A stretch of 64,000 bases of DNA from Pararhodobacter zhoushanensis (GCF_025949695.1 NZ_JAPDFL010000001.1:4343501-4407500); one strand, 5' to 3'; numbered from the stretch's first letter, positions 35,265 to 45,049 are shown. The notes: generated by a model not told the origin, from the sequence alone. Translations and numbers: made by a program.

Positions 35265-35331
35265 CGGGTCTCCCCTCTTTGCTGGATCCAGATAGGACGC
35301 GGCCAGCCAGAATGCAACACAGGCCCGCGCC

Positions 35332-36222
35332 TTACCGGCGACGCACCCACAAACGACAGGCGGCCCAGACAGCCACCATCAGGATCATGTCGGAATAGAG
35401 CAGGGGCCGCAGCAGCTCTTCCCCCGCAGCCCCGTCGGGCAGCCGCAGTAGGGCCAGACCGTCCAGCCCGCCCATCACGCTGATCACCAGGATCGCCAGC
35501 ACGTTATTGGCAAAGTGCAGACCCCAGGCCAGTCCCAGCGCCCCGGTGCGCTGCGTCAGATCCGAGGCGATAAGGCCAAACAGCGCCGTCGATGCAACAA
35601 CGACCCACGCCAGCCCGCCCAGTTCCTCGGCATTGAAATGCGCCATGCCGAACAAGAGCGAAGGCACGATCAGATAGACCAGCGGCTGCGCGAACCGCGC
35701 CGCGAGCTGGCTTTGCACATAGCCCCGAAACACCAGTTCCTCGGCCCCGGTCTGGATCAGGATGCCCAGCAGCGCCAGCGGCAGGAAGGTCAGCCACACC
35801 CCCAGATCCGGCGTCAGCGCCAGAGGTGGCAGCCAGGGCGCAATCGCCAGGGTCATCGTGCCGCCGATCAGCGCCATCGCCCCAACCCCGATGACGAAAT
35901 CGCGCAACACCAGCGGCGCGCGGCCCAACAGGCTGCGCAGGCTTCGGCGGTGCAGCAGGTGCATCGTCACCCACAGCCCGGCCCAGCCGCCCAGAAAGGT
36001 GCTCAGCAGCAGCACAAGCGACCACGGGTCGGACCCGGTGCTGATCCGCCCCAGCTGGACCGAGAACACATCCCCGCCCTGCCACGCCCAAAGCACCGCC
36101 CCCATGGCGACCATCCACAAGACGTAAATCGCAAGGGCGACGGCCAGCCCCAGCACCGTCCGCCACAGCTGACGGCGGGGCCGCGCGGGCGCGACAAGAG
36201 GCTCGTAGCTGGGCGGGATCAT
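35332..36222 (-). CDS. CPBP-family intramembrane glutamic endopeptidase
   Basis: 296 residues with about eight hydrophobic segments. The three family motifs are present: EELVFRG (EExxxR), FGMAHF (FxxxH) and LHFANN (HxxxN), which form the glutamate-based active site in the membrane. Members include the CAAX protease Rce1 and bacterial bacteriocin-processing enzymes; the substrate here is unknown. Its start overlaps the tag stop by four bases, so it is probably translated from the same message. Confidence 0.9.
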   Translation of the reverse strand: MIPPSYEPLVAPARPRRQLWRTVLGLAVALAIYVLWMVAMGAVLWAWQGGDVFSVQLGRISTGSDPWSLVLLLSTFLGGWAGLWVTMHLLHRRSLRSLLGRAPLVLRDFVIGVGAMALIGGTMTLAIAPWLPPLALTPDLGVWLTFLPLALLGILIQTGAEELVFRGYVQSQLAARFAQPLVYLIVPSLLFGMAHFNAEELGGLAWVVVASTALFGLIASDLTQRTGALGLAWGLHFANNVLAILVISVMGGLDGLALLRLPDGAAGEELLRPLLYSDMILMVAVWAACRLWVRRR

Positions 36223-36818
36223 GCCGTGGGGCGCTCGAAGCGGGCGCGCGCGGCTTCCGACTTGGCATGCTGGGCGCAGGTCGGCAGGTGGTCATTGACC
36301 ATGCCTATCGCCTGCATGAACGCATAAACCGTCGCCGGACCGACGAATTTCCAGCCGCGTTTTTTCAGATCCTTGGACATCGCCACCGAGGCAGGCGAGC
36401 TGGCGATCCCCGGCGTCGGGGCCTCGCTCGGCTCGTAGCCCCAGACATAGGCGGCAAAGCTGGTGCCGCTTGCCTGCAGCTCCAGCAAGCGGCGGGCGTT
36501 GTTGATCGTCGCGTCGATCTTGCCACGATGGCGCACGATGCCCTTGTCCTGCAGCAGCCGCGCGACATCGCCCTCATCGAAACCCGCGACTTTCTGCGCA
36601 TCGAACCCTGCAAAGGCCAGCCGGAACGTGTCGCGCTTTTCCAGAATGGTGCGCCAGCTCAGGCCGGACTGGAAGGCCTCAAGCGTCAGCTTTTCGAACA
36701 GGCGCTGATCCTCACCGACCGGATAGCCCCAGTCGTCATCATGATAGGCGATGTATTGCGGGGTCGAGAGACACCACCAGCAGCGGTGCTGCCCATCGGG
36801 GCCGGGTTCGGTGTGCAT
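36219..36818 (-). CDS. tag: DNA-3-methyladenine glycosylase I
   Basis: 199 residues. Tag removes 3-methyladenine from alkylated DNA. HRCWWCLSTPQYIAYHDDDW near the start, FEKLTLEAFQSGLSWRTILE and the C-terminal histidine-rich zinc site (HLPTCAQH) are characteristic. The catalytic glutamate lies in the EAFQSGLSW helix. It is divergent from the NnrU gene and overlaps the CPBP protease gene by four bases. Confidence 0.95.
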   Translation of the reverse strand: MHTEPGPDGQHRCWWCLSTPQYIAYHDDDWGYPVGEDQRLFEKLTLEAFQSGLSWRTILEKRDTFRLAFAGFDAQKVAGFDEGDVARLLQDKGIVRHRGKIDATINNARRLLELQASGTSFAAYVWGYEPSEAPTPGIASSPASVAMSKDLKKRGWKFVGPATVYAFMQAIGMVNDHLPTCAQHAKSEAARARFERPTA

Positions 36819-36906
36819 AGTGCCTCCAGAGATTTCCGCCGCATTGTCGCGGTTCTGCGCGCGGGGTCAATTGCAACCGGGCGCGGCTGTCGTCACTGTG
36901 AGCGGT

Positions 36907-37572
36907 ATGGATGGATGGGGCAGCCTTGTCGCCGCGATGGCGGTGTTTGTCGGCGCGCACCGGCTGATGGTATGGCCAAGGGTGAAAGCGCCTCTGGTCG
37001 CCCGGCTGGGGGCGGGTGGCTTCACGCTGGCCTATTCGGCGCTGTCGGTGGCGCTGCTGGTCTGGGTGATCGTGGCGGCGGCGCGCTCGCCCTTTGTGCC
37101 GCTCTGGTCGCCCGCCGCGTGGCAGGCCTGGGCGGCACTGGCGCTGATGCTGGTAGGTTGCGTACTGGTCGCGCAGGCGCTGGCCGGGGTGAATCCGTTC
37201 AGCTTTGGCAGCCGCACTGCGCCGTTTGATCCTGAGCGACCGGGTATCGCTGGCGTTACCCGCCACCCGGTTCTGCTGGCGCTGGCGCTCTGGGCGCTGG
37301 CCCATACGCTGGCCAATGGCGATCTGGCGCATGTGCTTTTGTTCGCGCCGATGGGGCTTTTTGCCCTGCTGGGCATGGCGGCCATCGACCGCCGCAAGCG
37401 CCGCGTGATGCCCGACTGGAACGCGCTCTCCCGCAACACCGCGCTGCTGTCGCTGCGCGGCGTTGCGGCCCTGCCGCTCTGGCCCAGTCTGGCTGGCGTG
37501 GCCGCCTGGGCCGCGCTGATCGCGCTGCACCCGCTGGTGATCGGCGCCGATCCGTTAGGCTGGCTGCGTTAG
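36907..37572 (+). CDS. NnrU-family membrane protein
   Basis: 221 residues, starting MDGWGSLVAAMAVFVGAHRL. Six or so hydrophobic segments are visible. FVGAHRLMVWP, GIAGVTRHPVLLALALWALA and MAAIDRRKRRVM place it in the NnrU/isoprenylcysteine-methyltransferase-like group. NnrU was named from nitric-oxide-responsive clusters of Rhodobacter, but no denitrification genes are nearby, so the name should not be read as function. Its end overlaps the convergent SRPBCC gene by four bases. Confidence 0.85.
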   Translation: MDGWGSLVAAMAVFVGAHRLMVWPRVKAPLVARLGAGGFTLAYSALSVALLVWVIVAAARSPFVPLWSPAAWQAWAALALMLVGCVLVAQALAGVNPFSFGSRTAPFDPERPGIAGVTRHPVLLALALWALAHTLANGDLAHVLLFAPMGLFALLGMAAIDRRKRRVMPDWNALSRNTALLSLRGVAALPLWPSLAGVAAWAALIALHPLVIGADPLGWLR

Positions 37573-38102
37573 TCGCCCAGCATCCGCTTGAACCAGCCCT
37601 TCTTGGGCGCGTCGCCCTCGGCGTCGGCTTCGGGCGCGTCGGCTTTGGGGCCTTCGACGGCATCGGCAAAGCGGGCGAAGAAATCATCCGCCATCTTGCG
37701 GGCAAAACCGTCGATGATGCGACTGCCCAGCTGCGCCAGTTTACCGCCGACCTTGGCATCGACCTGATAGGACAGCTTGGTGCCCTCGCTGCCATCCTCC
37801 AGCGTCTCAAGCTCCAGCGCGACCTTGGCCTCGCCCTTGGCAAAGCCGGCAGCGCCACCCTTGCCCTCACCCAGCAGGGTAAGGCTCTGCAGTTCGACGA
37901 TATCGGCAAAGGTCACGCGACCGGCAAAGCGCGCCTTGACCGGGCCGACCTTTTGCACGACGGCGGCCTCATAGCCCTCTTCCACCGATCCACTCAGCTC
38001 TTCACAGCCGGGCACAGCGGATTTGAGCACCTCGGCATCCAGCAGCGCGGCCCAGACCACGGCAGGCGGGGCGGCAATAATACGGCTGTCGATCATCTGC
38101 AT
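37569..38102 (-). CDS. CoxG/SRPBCC-family protein
   Basis: 177 residues from the ATG at 38102 (MQMIDSRIIAAPPAVVWAAL). It has the START-like fold of the carbon-monoxide-dehydrogenase subunit G family: LLDAEVLKSAVPGCEELSG, KVGPVKARFAGRVTF and LSYQVDAKVGGKLAQLGSRI are typical. CoxG proteins help insert or anchor molybdenum hydroxylases at the membrane; no such enzyme is encoded in the window. The last 30 residues are an acidic then basic tail (KKGWFKRMLGD). Confidence 0.87.
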   Translation of the reverse strand: MQMIDSRIIAAPPAVVWAALLDAEVLKSAVPGCEELSGSVEEGYEAAVVQKVGPVKARFAGRVTFADIVELQSLTLLGEGKGGAAGFAKGEAKVALELETLEDGSEGTKLSYQVDAKVGGKLAQLGSRIIDGFARKMADDFFARFADAVEGPKADAPEADAEGDAPKKGWFKRMLGD

Positions 38103-38254
38103 GACAAAATCCTCCCTGGGTCGCGGGCACCTTAGGGCACCGGCGCAGGCTGTGAAAGCAGGCTTTTGTCTCTCAGACCTTCGTCGCATGAACGGGCGGT
38201 TCCGGGATGCCACGCAGCCTGCTATCGTGGGTGCCCAAGACCCGGAGCCAGCCC

Positions 38255-38920
38255 ATGACCGCCAGCGCCCAGACCTTTGCCCACGCCCTGATCATCGAAG
38301 ACCACCCGCTGTTTTGTGACGCGCTGGCGCTGACCTTGCGTGGCATCGCGGGCAACATCGCGGTGGACACGGCGCATTCACTGGGCGCGGCACTGACGCG
38401 TCTGGAAAGGGCGCCACAGCCGGATCTGGTGCTGCTCGACCTCGACCTGCCCGACGTTGACGGGCTCGACGGTCTGCTCCGTCTGCGCGCCACGCACCCT
38501 GAGCTGCCGGTGCTGGTGGTGTCTTCAATGGCCGAACCGCGGCTGATCCGGGCGGCGCTGGCTGCCGGTGCCGCGGGCTTCGTACCCAAGCACGCCGGTC
38601 GCGACAGCGTCCGCGCGGCACTGGACGCGCTGGGGCATGGGCGGACATGGCTGCCCGAAGGGATCGCGGCGGATGAAGCCGACGCCAGCGCCGATTCCGT
38701 CGCCCGCCTCGCCCAACTGACCCGCCAACAGGCCCGCATTCTGGAACTGCTCTGCCAGGGACGGCTGAACAAACAGATCGCCTGGGAGCTGTCGATCGCC
38801 GAAACGACGGTGAAGGCGCATGTCACCGCCATCATGCGCAAACTCGGCGTGCAGAGCCGGACGCAGGCCGTGCTGATCGCCCAACAGGCGCGGTTCACCA
38901 GCTTCGTGCCCGAAGGGTGA
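38255..38920 (+). CDS. NarL/LuxR-family response regulator
   Basis: 221 residues from the ATG at 38255; an earlier start at 38207 would add 16 residues without family support. The receiver domain (about 10-125) has the acidic pair in IIEDHP, the phospho-acceptor D62 in LLDLDLPDVDG, and the conserved lysine in FVPKHAG. The C-terminal LuxR HTH (about 158-215) contains QGRLNKQIAWELSIAETTVK. No sensor kinase is adjacent, so the input signal is unknown. Confidence 0.92.
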   Translation: MTASAQTFAHALIIEDHPLFCDALALTLRGIAGNIAVDTAHSLGAALTRLERAPQPDLVLLDLDLPDVDGLDGLLRLRATHPELPVLVVSSMAEPRLIRAALAAGAAGFVPKHAGRDSVRAALDALGHGRTWLPEGIAADEADASADSVARLAQLTRQQARILELLCQGRLNKQIAWELSIAETTVKAHVTAIMRKLGVQSRTQAVLIAQQARFTSFVPEG

Positions 38921-38930
38921 GCGGCGCTCG

Positions 38931-39050
38931 GGATATTTAGAGACAGAAAATAGGGGCGTTAACCTTCAGTTAACCGCGCATTTTCTGTCTGAAAATATCC
39001 TCGGGGGGTGAATTCGGCTTCAGCCGAAGAGGGGGCTGAAGGCCCCCCTC
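38931..39050 (+). repeat. Convergent-junction double-hairpin element, copy 4 (best palindrome)
   Basis: 21-bp arms GGATATTT..GACAGAAAAT (38931-38951) and its complement ending AATATCC (38980-39000) pair at 19 positions. Inside is GTTAAC-CTTCA-GTTAAC. Downstream come stem 1 TTCGGC-TTCA-GCCGAA (39013-39028) and stem 2 GGGGGC/GCCCCC (39031-39047). It lies between the convergent response-regulator gene and gpsA. Confidence 0.8.
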
Positions 39051-39114
39051 AACGCACGAAAAGGAACGCGCGCGGGCTTGCCCGCGCGCTCCGCTCGCAT
39101 CGGGCGACGCGTGA

Positions 39115-40083
39115 TCACCCACGCTCGTTGCGAAGCGGACGCGACAGGAGCAGGTCTTTCGCCTGCTCAAGGCTGACCTGTTCACGCAGCAAGGCCGAAA
39201 CCATGCAGGTGACCGGCAGCATGTCGGGGTCAGCATCCTGGGCGATGGCGTGGGCGGTCATCACGCCCTCGACCGTCTGGGTCAGGTCTGGCGCTTCGCC
39301 CCGGCCGATCGCCTGCCCGTGCCGGAAGTTGCGCGATTTGTCCGAGGTACAGGTCAGCACCAGATCACCGAAGCCCGAGAGGCCCCAGAGCGTCTCGGCC
39401 TGCGCCCCGCGCGACTGGGCCAGCCGCCCGATCTCGGCAAAGCCGCGGGTCATCAATGCGGCGCGCGCACTTTCGCCAAAGCCTGCGCCCAGCACGACAC
39501 CGGCGGCAATGGCGATGACGTTCTTCAGCGCCCCGCCCCATTGCGCCCCCACCACGTCATGCGCCAGATAGAGCCGCAGATTATGGCTAGCCAGCGCCGC
39601 CTGCAGCGCCTCGCCGCCCGCGCCCTCAACCGCCAGCGTCAGCGCCGTCGGCTTGCCCCGGGCGATATCCGCGGCGAAGCTCGGCCCGGTCAGCACAGCC
39701 GTCTGCGCCCCCGGGATCACCTGCCCCAGCACCTGCGTTGGCAACAGCCCTGTGCCCAGCTCAACCCCCTTGCAACACGCCACCAGCCGACGGTCGGCCA
39801 GAAACGCCGCATGCGCCCCGGCCAGCCCCCGCAGGGTCTGCGTCGGGACGGCGAGCAGCAGCACCGGGGCCTGCGCCGCCATCGCGACATCGGCGGTGAC
39901 GTCCAGACCATCGGGGAACGCCGCACCCGGCAGGCGCGCGACATTCTCGCGCGCGGCCGCCATCGCAGCAGCCTGCTCCACATCCCGTGCCCAAAGCACC
40001 ACGCGCTTTCCCGCCTGCGCCAGCGCAATCGCCAGCGCGGTTCCAAAGGCTCCGGCACCTAGAACGCCAATATCTGGCCGCAT
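39115..40083 (-). CDS. gpsA: Glycerol-3-phosphate dehydrogenase [NAD(P)+]
   Basis: 322 residues. GpsA reduces dihydroxyacetone phosphate to sn-glycerol 3-phosphate, the backbone for phospholipids. The Rossmann motif [18 protein letters not shown] is at residues 6-23. [11 protein letters not shown], the catalytic lysine in [11 protein letters not shown], and the substrate region [20 protein letters not shown] are intact. It is a monocistronic gene divergent from pncB. Confidence 0.96.
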   Translation of the reverse strand: MRPDIGVLGAGAFGTALAIALAQAGKRVVLWARDVEQAAAMAAARENVARLPGAAFPDGLDVTADVAMAAQAPVLLLAVPTQTLRGLAGAHAAFLADRRLVACCKGVELGTGLLPTQVLGQVIPGAQTAVLTGPSFAADIARGKPTALTLAVEGAGGEALQAALASHNLRLYLAHDVVGAQWGGALKNVIAIAAGVVLGAGFGESARAALMTRGFAEIGRLAQSRGAQAETLWGLSGFGDLVLTCTSDKSRNFRHGQAIGRGEAPDLTQTVEGVMTAHAIAQDADPDMLPVTCMVSALLREQVSLEQAKDLLLSRPLRNERG

Positions 40084-40175
40084 TACGACCGTCCTTTCCG
40101 CCCTTTGGGGCTTTGCACCTTCGGTTCCCTGCCGCTAAGAGGGTTCAAACGCCCTTGTGCGGCAGGAGGGCCGAG

Positions 40176-41467
40176 ATGGTCGATATCGCAACCCGCGTCC
40201 ATAATCACAACTGGAAGATCGATCCGATCGTCCGGTCGCTGATCGACACAGACTTTTACAAGCTTCTGATGTGCCAGTCGATCTTTCGCAACCAGCCCGA
40301 GACGCGCGTCACCTTCAGCCTGATCAACCGTTCGAAAGACGTGCGGCTGGCCGACCTGATCGACGAAAGCGAATTGCGTGAGCAACTCGACCACGTGCGC
40401 TCGCTCTCGCTGACGCGGGGGAAAGCACATGGCTGCGCGGGAACACCTTCTATGGCAAGCGGCAGATGTTCCGTTCCGATTTCATGGAATGGTTCGAGGC
40501 GCTGCGCCTGCCACCCTACCAGCTGGAAAAACGTGACGGTCAGTACGAGCTGACGTTCGAGGGCGCCTGGCCGGAAGTCATGCTCTGGGAGATCCCGGCG
40601 CTGGCGATCCTGATGGAGCTGCGCTCGCGCGCGGTGCTCAAGAGCATGGGCAAGTTCGAGCTGGAAGTGCTCTATGCCCGCGCGATGAGCCGGGTCTGGG
40701 AGAAAGTCGAACGCCTGCGCGCCATTCCGGGGCTGAAACTGGCCGATTTCGGCACACGGCGGCGGCATTCGCACCTGTGGCAGGACTGGTGCGTACAGGC
40801 GATGATGGAAGGCCTGGGCGATGCCTTCACCGGCACCTCGAACTGCAAGATCGCCATGCGCCGCGAGATCGAAGCGATCGGTACCAACGCGCATGAATTG
40901 CCGATGGTCTATGCCGCCCTCGCCGACAGCGACGCCGAACTGGCGCAGGCACCCTACAAGGTGCTGGCTGACTGGCACGAGGAACACGATGGCAACCTGC
41001 GCATCATCCTGCCCGACACCTATGGCACCGCAGGCTTCCTCAAACACGCCCCCGACTGGCTGGCGGGCTGGACCGGGATGCGCATCGATTCCGGCGATCC
41101 CGCCGAGGGGGCCGAGGGGGCAATTCGCTGGTGGAAAGAACGGGGCGAAGACCCGCTGAACAAGTTGGTGATCTTTTCGGACGGGCTGGATGTGGACAAG
41201 ATCGAAGCCCTGCACAGGCAGTTTGCAGGCCGGGTGAAAGTGTCCTTCGGCTGGGGTACGCTGCTGACCAATGACTTCCGCGGTCTTGTTGCCGACGACG
41301 CCCTCGCGCCTTTCTCGCTGGTCTGCAAGGCGATCTCGGCGGACGGAAGGCCAACGGTAAAGCTGTCGGATAACCCCAACAAAGCCATGGGCCCGGCGGA
41401 CGAGATCGCGCGCTACAAGCGTGTGTTCGAACTGGGCGCGCAGCAGGCGCTGGACGTCATCGTGTGA
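40176..41467 (+). pseudogene. pncB: Nicotinate phosphoribosyltransferase with a one-base frameshift
   Basis: PncB converts nicotinate and PRPP to nicotinate mononucleotide in NAD salvage. The first frame, from ATG 40176 after AGGAGG, reads [20 protein letters not shown] and the catalytic-site segment [15 protein letters not shown], then fails after LSLTRG. The rest, from [20 protein letters not shown] onward, is in another frame to 41467. Adding one G to the five-G run at 40417-40421 joins both parts into a 430-residue protein, the family length. The remaining sequence is well conserved, so a homopolymer sequencing error is likely, although a real frameshift is possible. Confidence 0.9.
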
Positions 41468-41476
41468 CACGCCGTG

Positions 41477-41662
41477 TCGGGGGGCTGCCGCCCCCGAACC
41501 CCCTGCCCAAAGGGGTGAGCACGCTCCCCCTTTGGAAACCCCCCGTGGATATTTTCAGACAGAAAATAAAACAGGGTTAACGAAACCTTATCATCTGTCC
41601 TTAAATATCCTGGGGGGTGAATTGGCCGTCAGGCCAAGAGGGGGGCAAGGCCCCCCTGCCCG
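41477..41662 (+). repeat. Convergent-junction double-hairpin element, copy 5 (longest form)
   Basis: Left part: GGGGGGCTGCCGCCCCC hairpin and CCCCAAAGGGG-type inverted repeats, then CCCCCCGTGGATATTTTCAG. Centre: GACAGAAAAT, GGGTTAAC, ATCTGTCC, AAATATCC (arms 41547-41562 and 41595-41610). Right part: GGGGGGTGAA, stem 1 TTGGCC-GTCA-GGCCAA (41622-41637), stem 2 GGGGGGC-AAG-GCCCCCC (41640-41656). The left part is roughly the mirror of the right. It lies between convergent pncB and an SDR gene. Confidence 0.78.
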
Positions 41663-41717
41663 GTCGCCCGAGGGCGCGGCGGCGGCAGCCGACAGGGGGC
41701 GAGGGCGAAACCCCGCC

Positions 41718-42467
41718 CTAGCTGCGCAGCGCCGGCAGCCCCACACCCGTGCTCTCGAACCCGCCGTCTGCCGCGACGATCTGGCCGGTCACGTAGCTCG
41801 CCTTGTCCGAGCACAGGAACACGATCACCTCGGCGATCTCGCGTTCGGTGCCGTAGCGGTTGAGCGGGATCGCGTCGTGATAGGCGTCGATGATCTCCTG
41901 GCTATGCACCGCCATCGCCAGCTTGGTGCGCACCGGCCCCGGGCAGACGCAGTTGCAGCGGATGCCGTATTCCCCCAGTTCCGCCGCCTGCTGCTTCGTC
42001 AGCTGGATCACCGCCGCCTTGGATGTGCCATAGGCCACCCGCAGCGTCGACGCCCGCAATCCGCTGATCGAGGCGATGTTCACAATCGCGCCCTTGGTTT
42101 CTTTCAGCGCCGGGATGGTTTCCTGCGACATCAGGAACACGCCGTCCAGATTGGTGCTCATCACCCGCCGCCAGCGATCAAAGGTGGTTTCCTCGATCGG
42201 GCCGAAATCCGCCACGCCCGCGTTGTTCACCAGCGCGTCGATCCGTCCGAAGCGTTTTTGCACCTGCGCGACGGTGGCCGCCACCTCGTCAGGGATCGAG
42301 ACGTCGCAGGCGAAGTGCTCGGCCTTCTCCAGATCAGCCGCGCTGCTGTCGAGTTCGGGCAGGTCGCGGTCGATCATGGCGACCTGCCAGCCCGCTTCCA
42401 GAAACAGTTTCGTCGTGGCCAGACCGATGCCGCGCGCGGCGCCGGTGACGAGGGCGGTTTTCAGCAT
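41718..42467 (-). CDS. Short-chain dehydrogenase/reductase
   Basis: 249 residues, classical SDR. The cofactor site is TGAARGIGLATTKLFLEAGW (8-27), with DRD after beta-2 suggesting NAD(H) preference. NNAGVADF, the catalytic Ser in NIASISGLR, and YGTSK (Tyr and Lys) are intact, and the C-terminal VAADGGFES is typical. It starts 8 bp after the ureohydrolase gene, so the two form an operon, but the shared pathway is not clear. The substrate is unknown. Confidence 0.9.
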   Translation of the reverse strand: MLKTALVTGAARGIGLATTKLFLEAGWQVAMIDRDLPELDSSAADLEKAEHFACDVSIPDEVAATVAQVQKRFGRIDALVNNAGVADFGPIEETTFDRWRRVMSTNLDGVFLMSQETIPALKETKGAIVNIASISGLRASTLRVAYGTSKAAVIQLTKQQAAELGEYGIRCNCVCPGPVRTKLAMAVHSQEIIDAYHDAIPLNRYGTEREIAEVIVFLCSDKASYVTGQIVAADGGFESTGVGLPALRS

Positions 42468-42475
42468 ACCAACTC

Positions 42476-43444
42476 CTATTGATGCGCCGTCACGATGGCG
42501 CAGAGCATTTCGAACATCAAGGACACGCCCAGAAAGGCCGTGCCCCCGGCAGGGTCAAACGGCGGCGAGACCTCGACCAGATCCGCGCCAACGATCTTCA
42601 CCCCGCGCAGCAACCGCGCGCATTCCAGCGCCTGCCACGAGGTCGGGCCGCCGACCTCGGGCGTGCCGGTGCCCGGCGCATAGGCGGGGTCGACGAAGTC
42701 AATGTCATAGCTGACGTATGTGTCACCCGTACCGACGATGTTGCGGGCCTCGGCCATCACATCCTCGACCCCGCGCCGGTGGAAATCCTCGATCGGGATC
42801 ACCCGGATGCCGACCGCCTTGGCGAAATCACGGTCCTCACTGTCATAGGCCGTGCCGCGAATGCCGATCATGCAGACGCGGTGCGGGTCCAGCAGCCCCT
42901 CTTCCACCGCGCGGCGGAACGGGGTGCCATGGGTGTACATCTGGCCACCGAAATAGCTGTGGAACAGGTCGGTGTGGCTGTCGAAATGGATCATCCCGAG
43001 CCTGTTTTCGGGCGGGCACTCGGCCGCCAGGGCGCGCAGGATCGGCAGGGTGCACAGATGGTCGCCCCCGGCGGTCAGCGGGATGATCCCGGCCCCCCGC
43101 ACCCGGGTGTAGAACGCGGTCATCCGGCGCAGGCTGTCTTGCACATCGGCCGGGTTGGGCGCGACATCGCCCAGATCGGCGCAGTTCATTGCCTCGAAGG
43201 GCCGCACCCCGGTGATGCCGTGCTGCGCGCGGATCATCGTCGAGGCATCGCGCAACTGCCGCGGCCCATGGCGCGGGCCGGGCCGGTTGGTCGTGCCGCC
43301 ATCCCAGGGCGCACCGATCAGCCCGACCTGCACCTCGGCCAGACGCGGGTCGTCCAGCCCGATATGCGGCAGGCGCATGAAGGTGGCGATCCCGGCATAG
43401 CGCGGCAGCACAAAGCCGGAGGCGGGTTGAAAATCACTGCTCAT
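42476..43444 (-). CDS. Agmatinase/ureohydrolase family enzyme
   Basis: 322 residues. The binuclear manganese site is recognisable: GGDH (about 125), HFDSHTD (about 150) and SYDIDFVDPAYAPGTGTPE (about 240). Such enzymes hydrolyse the guanidino group of agmatine, guanidinobutyrate, guanidinopropionate or similar, releasing urea. The common HFDAHxD motif here is HFDSHTD. The 19-residue N-terminal extension with the ATG at 43444 is usual in Rhodobacterales homologues. It precedes an SDR gene by 8 bp. Specificity for agmatine is not proven by the sequence. Confidence 0.87.
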   Translation of the reverse strand: MSSDFQPASGFVLPRYAGIATFMRLPHIGLDDPRLAEVQVGLIGAPWDGGTTNRPGPRHGPRQLRDASTMIRAQHGITGVRPFEAMNCADLGDVAPNPADVQDSLRRMTAFYTRVRGAGIIPLTAGGDHLCTLPILRALAAECPPENRLGMIHFDSHTDLFHSYFGGQMYTHGTPFRRAVEEGLLDPHRVCMIGIRGTAYDSEDRDFAKAVGIRVIPIEDFHRRGVEDVMAEARNIVGTGDTYVSYDIDFVDPAYAPGTGTPEVGGPTSWQALECARLLRGVKIVGADLVEVSPPFDPAGGTAFLGVSLMFEMLCAIVTAHQ

Positions 43445-43505
43445 CGGGGCCTCACCTGTGACGTGTCGTCAGCAAAGCAGAAGCCTCTTCGCCTGTCACC
43501 CTCTG

Positions 43506-43533
43506 TTGACGGCACCCGCCCTGCGGTTAGTCT
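43506..43533 (+). promoter_or_regulatory. Candidate promoter of glpK
   Basis: TTGACG (43506-43511), a 16-bp spacer and TAGTCT (43528-43533) precede the glpK ATG by 22 bp. The -35 is strong and the -10 weak. An AAAGGGAG ribosome-binding site follows. Confidence 0.35.
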
Positions 43534-43554
43534 TGGGCGCAAAGGGAGCATAGC

Positions 43555-45033
43555 ATGCGCATTCTGGCCATCGATCAGGGCACGACATCAAGCCGTGCCA
43601 TCGTCTTTGACGCGGATCTGACCGTGCAGGCCGTGGCGCAGCAGGAATTTCCCCAGCATTTCCCGGCCTCGGGCTGGGTCGAGCATGATGCCGAGGATCT
43701 GTGGCGCACCACCGTGGACACCGTCACCGAGGCGCTGGCCAAGGCCGGACCGGTCGCCGCCATCGGCATTACCAACCAGCGCGAGACGGTGGTGATCTGG
43801 GACCGCGCCACCGGCGAGCCGATCCACCGGGCGATTGTCTGGCAGGACCGGCGTACGGCGGATATCTGCGCCAGTCTGAAAGCCGCCGGGCATGAGGCGG
43901 AGGTGACAGAGCGTTCCGGCCTGCTGCTGGACCCGTATTTCAGCGCGACCAAGGCGGGGTGGCTGCTGGACAACGTCGACGGCGCGCGGGCGCGGGCGGA
44001 ACGGGGCGAGCTGGCGCTGGGGACGGTGGACAGTTTTCTGATCTGGCGGCTGACCGGCGGCACGGTCCACGCGACCGATGCCACGAATGCCGCGCGCACG
44101 ATGCTGTACAACATCGGCACCGGCAAATGGGACGACGAACTCTGCCGCCTGTTCAACGTCCCCATGGCGCTGCTGCCCGAGGTGCGCGATTGCAACGCTG
44201 CGTTCGGAGAGACCACGCTCTTTGGCGCGCCCATCCCGATTCTGGGCGTCGCGGGCGACCAGCAGGCCGCGACCATCGGGCAGGCGTGTTTCCAGCCCGG
44301 GATGATGAAATCGACCTATGGCACCGGCTGCTTTGCGCTGCTCAACACGGGCGAGACCATGGTGCCCTCGCAAAACCGGCTGCTGACAACGGTGGCGTAT
44401 CAGCTGAACGGCAAGGTCACCTATGCGCTGGAGGGCTCGATCTTTGTCGCGGGGGCGGTCGTGCAATGGCTGCGCGACGGGTTGGGGATCATCGAGCGGG
44501 CCGACCAGACGCAGGCGCTGGCCGAATCCGCTGACCCCGCGCAACAGGTGATCATCGTCCCCGCCTTCACCGGCCTTGGCGCGCCCTATTGGCGGCCCGA
44601 GTCGCGCGGCGCGGTGTTCGGTCTGACCCGCAACTCTGGCCCGGCGGAACTGGCCAAGGCGGCGCTGGAAAGCGTCAGTTTCCAGACCCGCGATCTGGCC
44701 GAGGCAATGCGCGCCGACTGGGCGGCCAGCGGCGAGACAGCGACGCTGGGAACGCTGCGGGTGGACGGCGGGATGAGTGCGTCGGACTACGCGATGCAGG
44801 CACTGGCCGATGTGCTGGCCGCGCCGGTGGACCGGCCGACGGTGCTGGAAACCACGGCGCTGGGGGTGGCATGGCTGGCCGGGCATCAGGCGGGCATCCT
44901 GCCCGACGCCAAGGGATTTGCCGAAAGCTGGGCGCTGGAACGCCGGTTCGAGCCGGTGATCGACGAAGACCGGCGCGCTGCCCGTTACGCGGCGTGGCAA
45001 CGCGCGGTGCAGGCGACCATCGCGGCGGGATAA
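43555..45033 (+). CDS. glpK: Glycerol kinase
   Basis: 492 residues, FGGY-family. It phosphorylates glycerol to glycerol 3-phosphate. [20 protein letters not shown] carries the phosphate-1 motif; QDRRTA, the substrate-binding DAEDLWRT region and the ATPase signature [16 protein letters not shown] with [10 protein letters not shown] are present. No glycerol transporter or GlpR is adjacent; gpsA lies 3.5 kb away on the other strand. The TAA stop sits in the loop of a perfect hairpin at 45022-45042. Confidence 0.96.
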   Translation: MRILAIDQGTTSSRAIVFDADLTVQAVAQQEFPQHFPASGWVEHDAEDLWRTTVDTVTEALAKAGPVAAIGITNQRETVVIWDRATGEPIHRAIVWQDRRTADICASLKAAGHEAEVTERSGLLLDPYFSATKAGWLLDNVDGARARAERGELALGTVDSFLIWRLTGGTVHATDATNAARTMLYNIGTGKWDDELCRLFNVPMALLPEVRDCNAAFGETTLFGAPIPILGVAGDQQAATIGQACFQPGMMKSTYGTGCFALLNTGETMVPSQNRLLTTVAYQLNGKVTYALEGSIFVAGAVVQWLRDGLGIIERADQTQALAESADPAQQVIIVPAFTGLGAPYWRPESRGAVFGLTRNSGPAELAKAALESVSFQTRDLAEAMRADWAASGETATLGTLRVDGGMSASDYAMQALADVLAAPVDRPTVLETTALGVAWLAGHQAGILPDAKGFAESWALERRFEPVIDEDRRAARYAAWQRAVQATIAAG

Positions 45034-45042
45034 TCCCGCCGC
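45022..45042. terminator. Hairpin holding the glpK stop codon in its loop
   Basis: GCGGCGGGA-TAA-TCCCGCCGC, a perfect 9-bp stem whose three-base loop is the glpK TAA stop. It lies 8 bp from the stop of the convergent SRPBCC gene, so it could end both transcripts. No U-run is present. Confidence 0.5.
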
Positions 45043-45049
45043 AGCGGGG

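Noticed and set aside
36907..37572. Denitrification function inferred from the NnrU family name
   Set aside because: No nitrite or nitric-oxide reductase or NnrR gene lies nearby; only family membership can be claimed.
40417..40421. A phase-variation tract in pncB
   Set aside because: A five-G run is too short for frequent slippage, and NAD salvage is not a typical phase-variable function.
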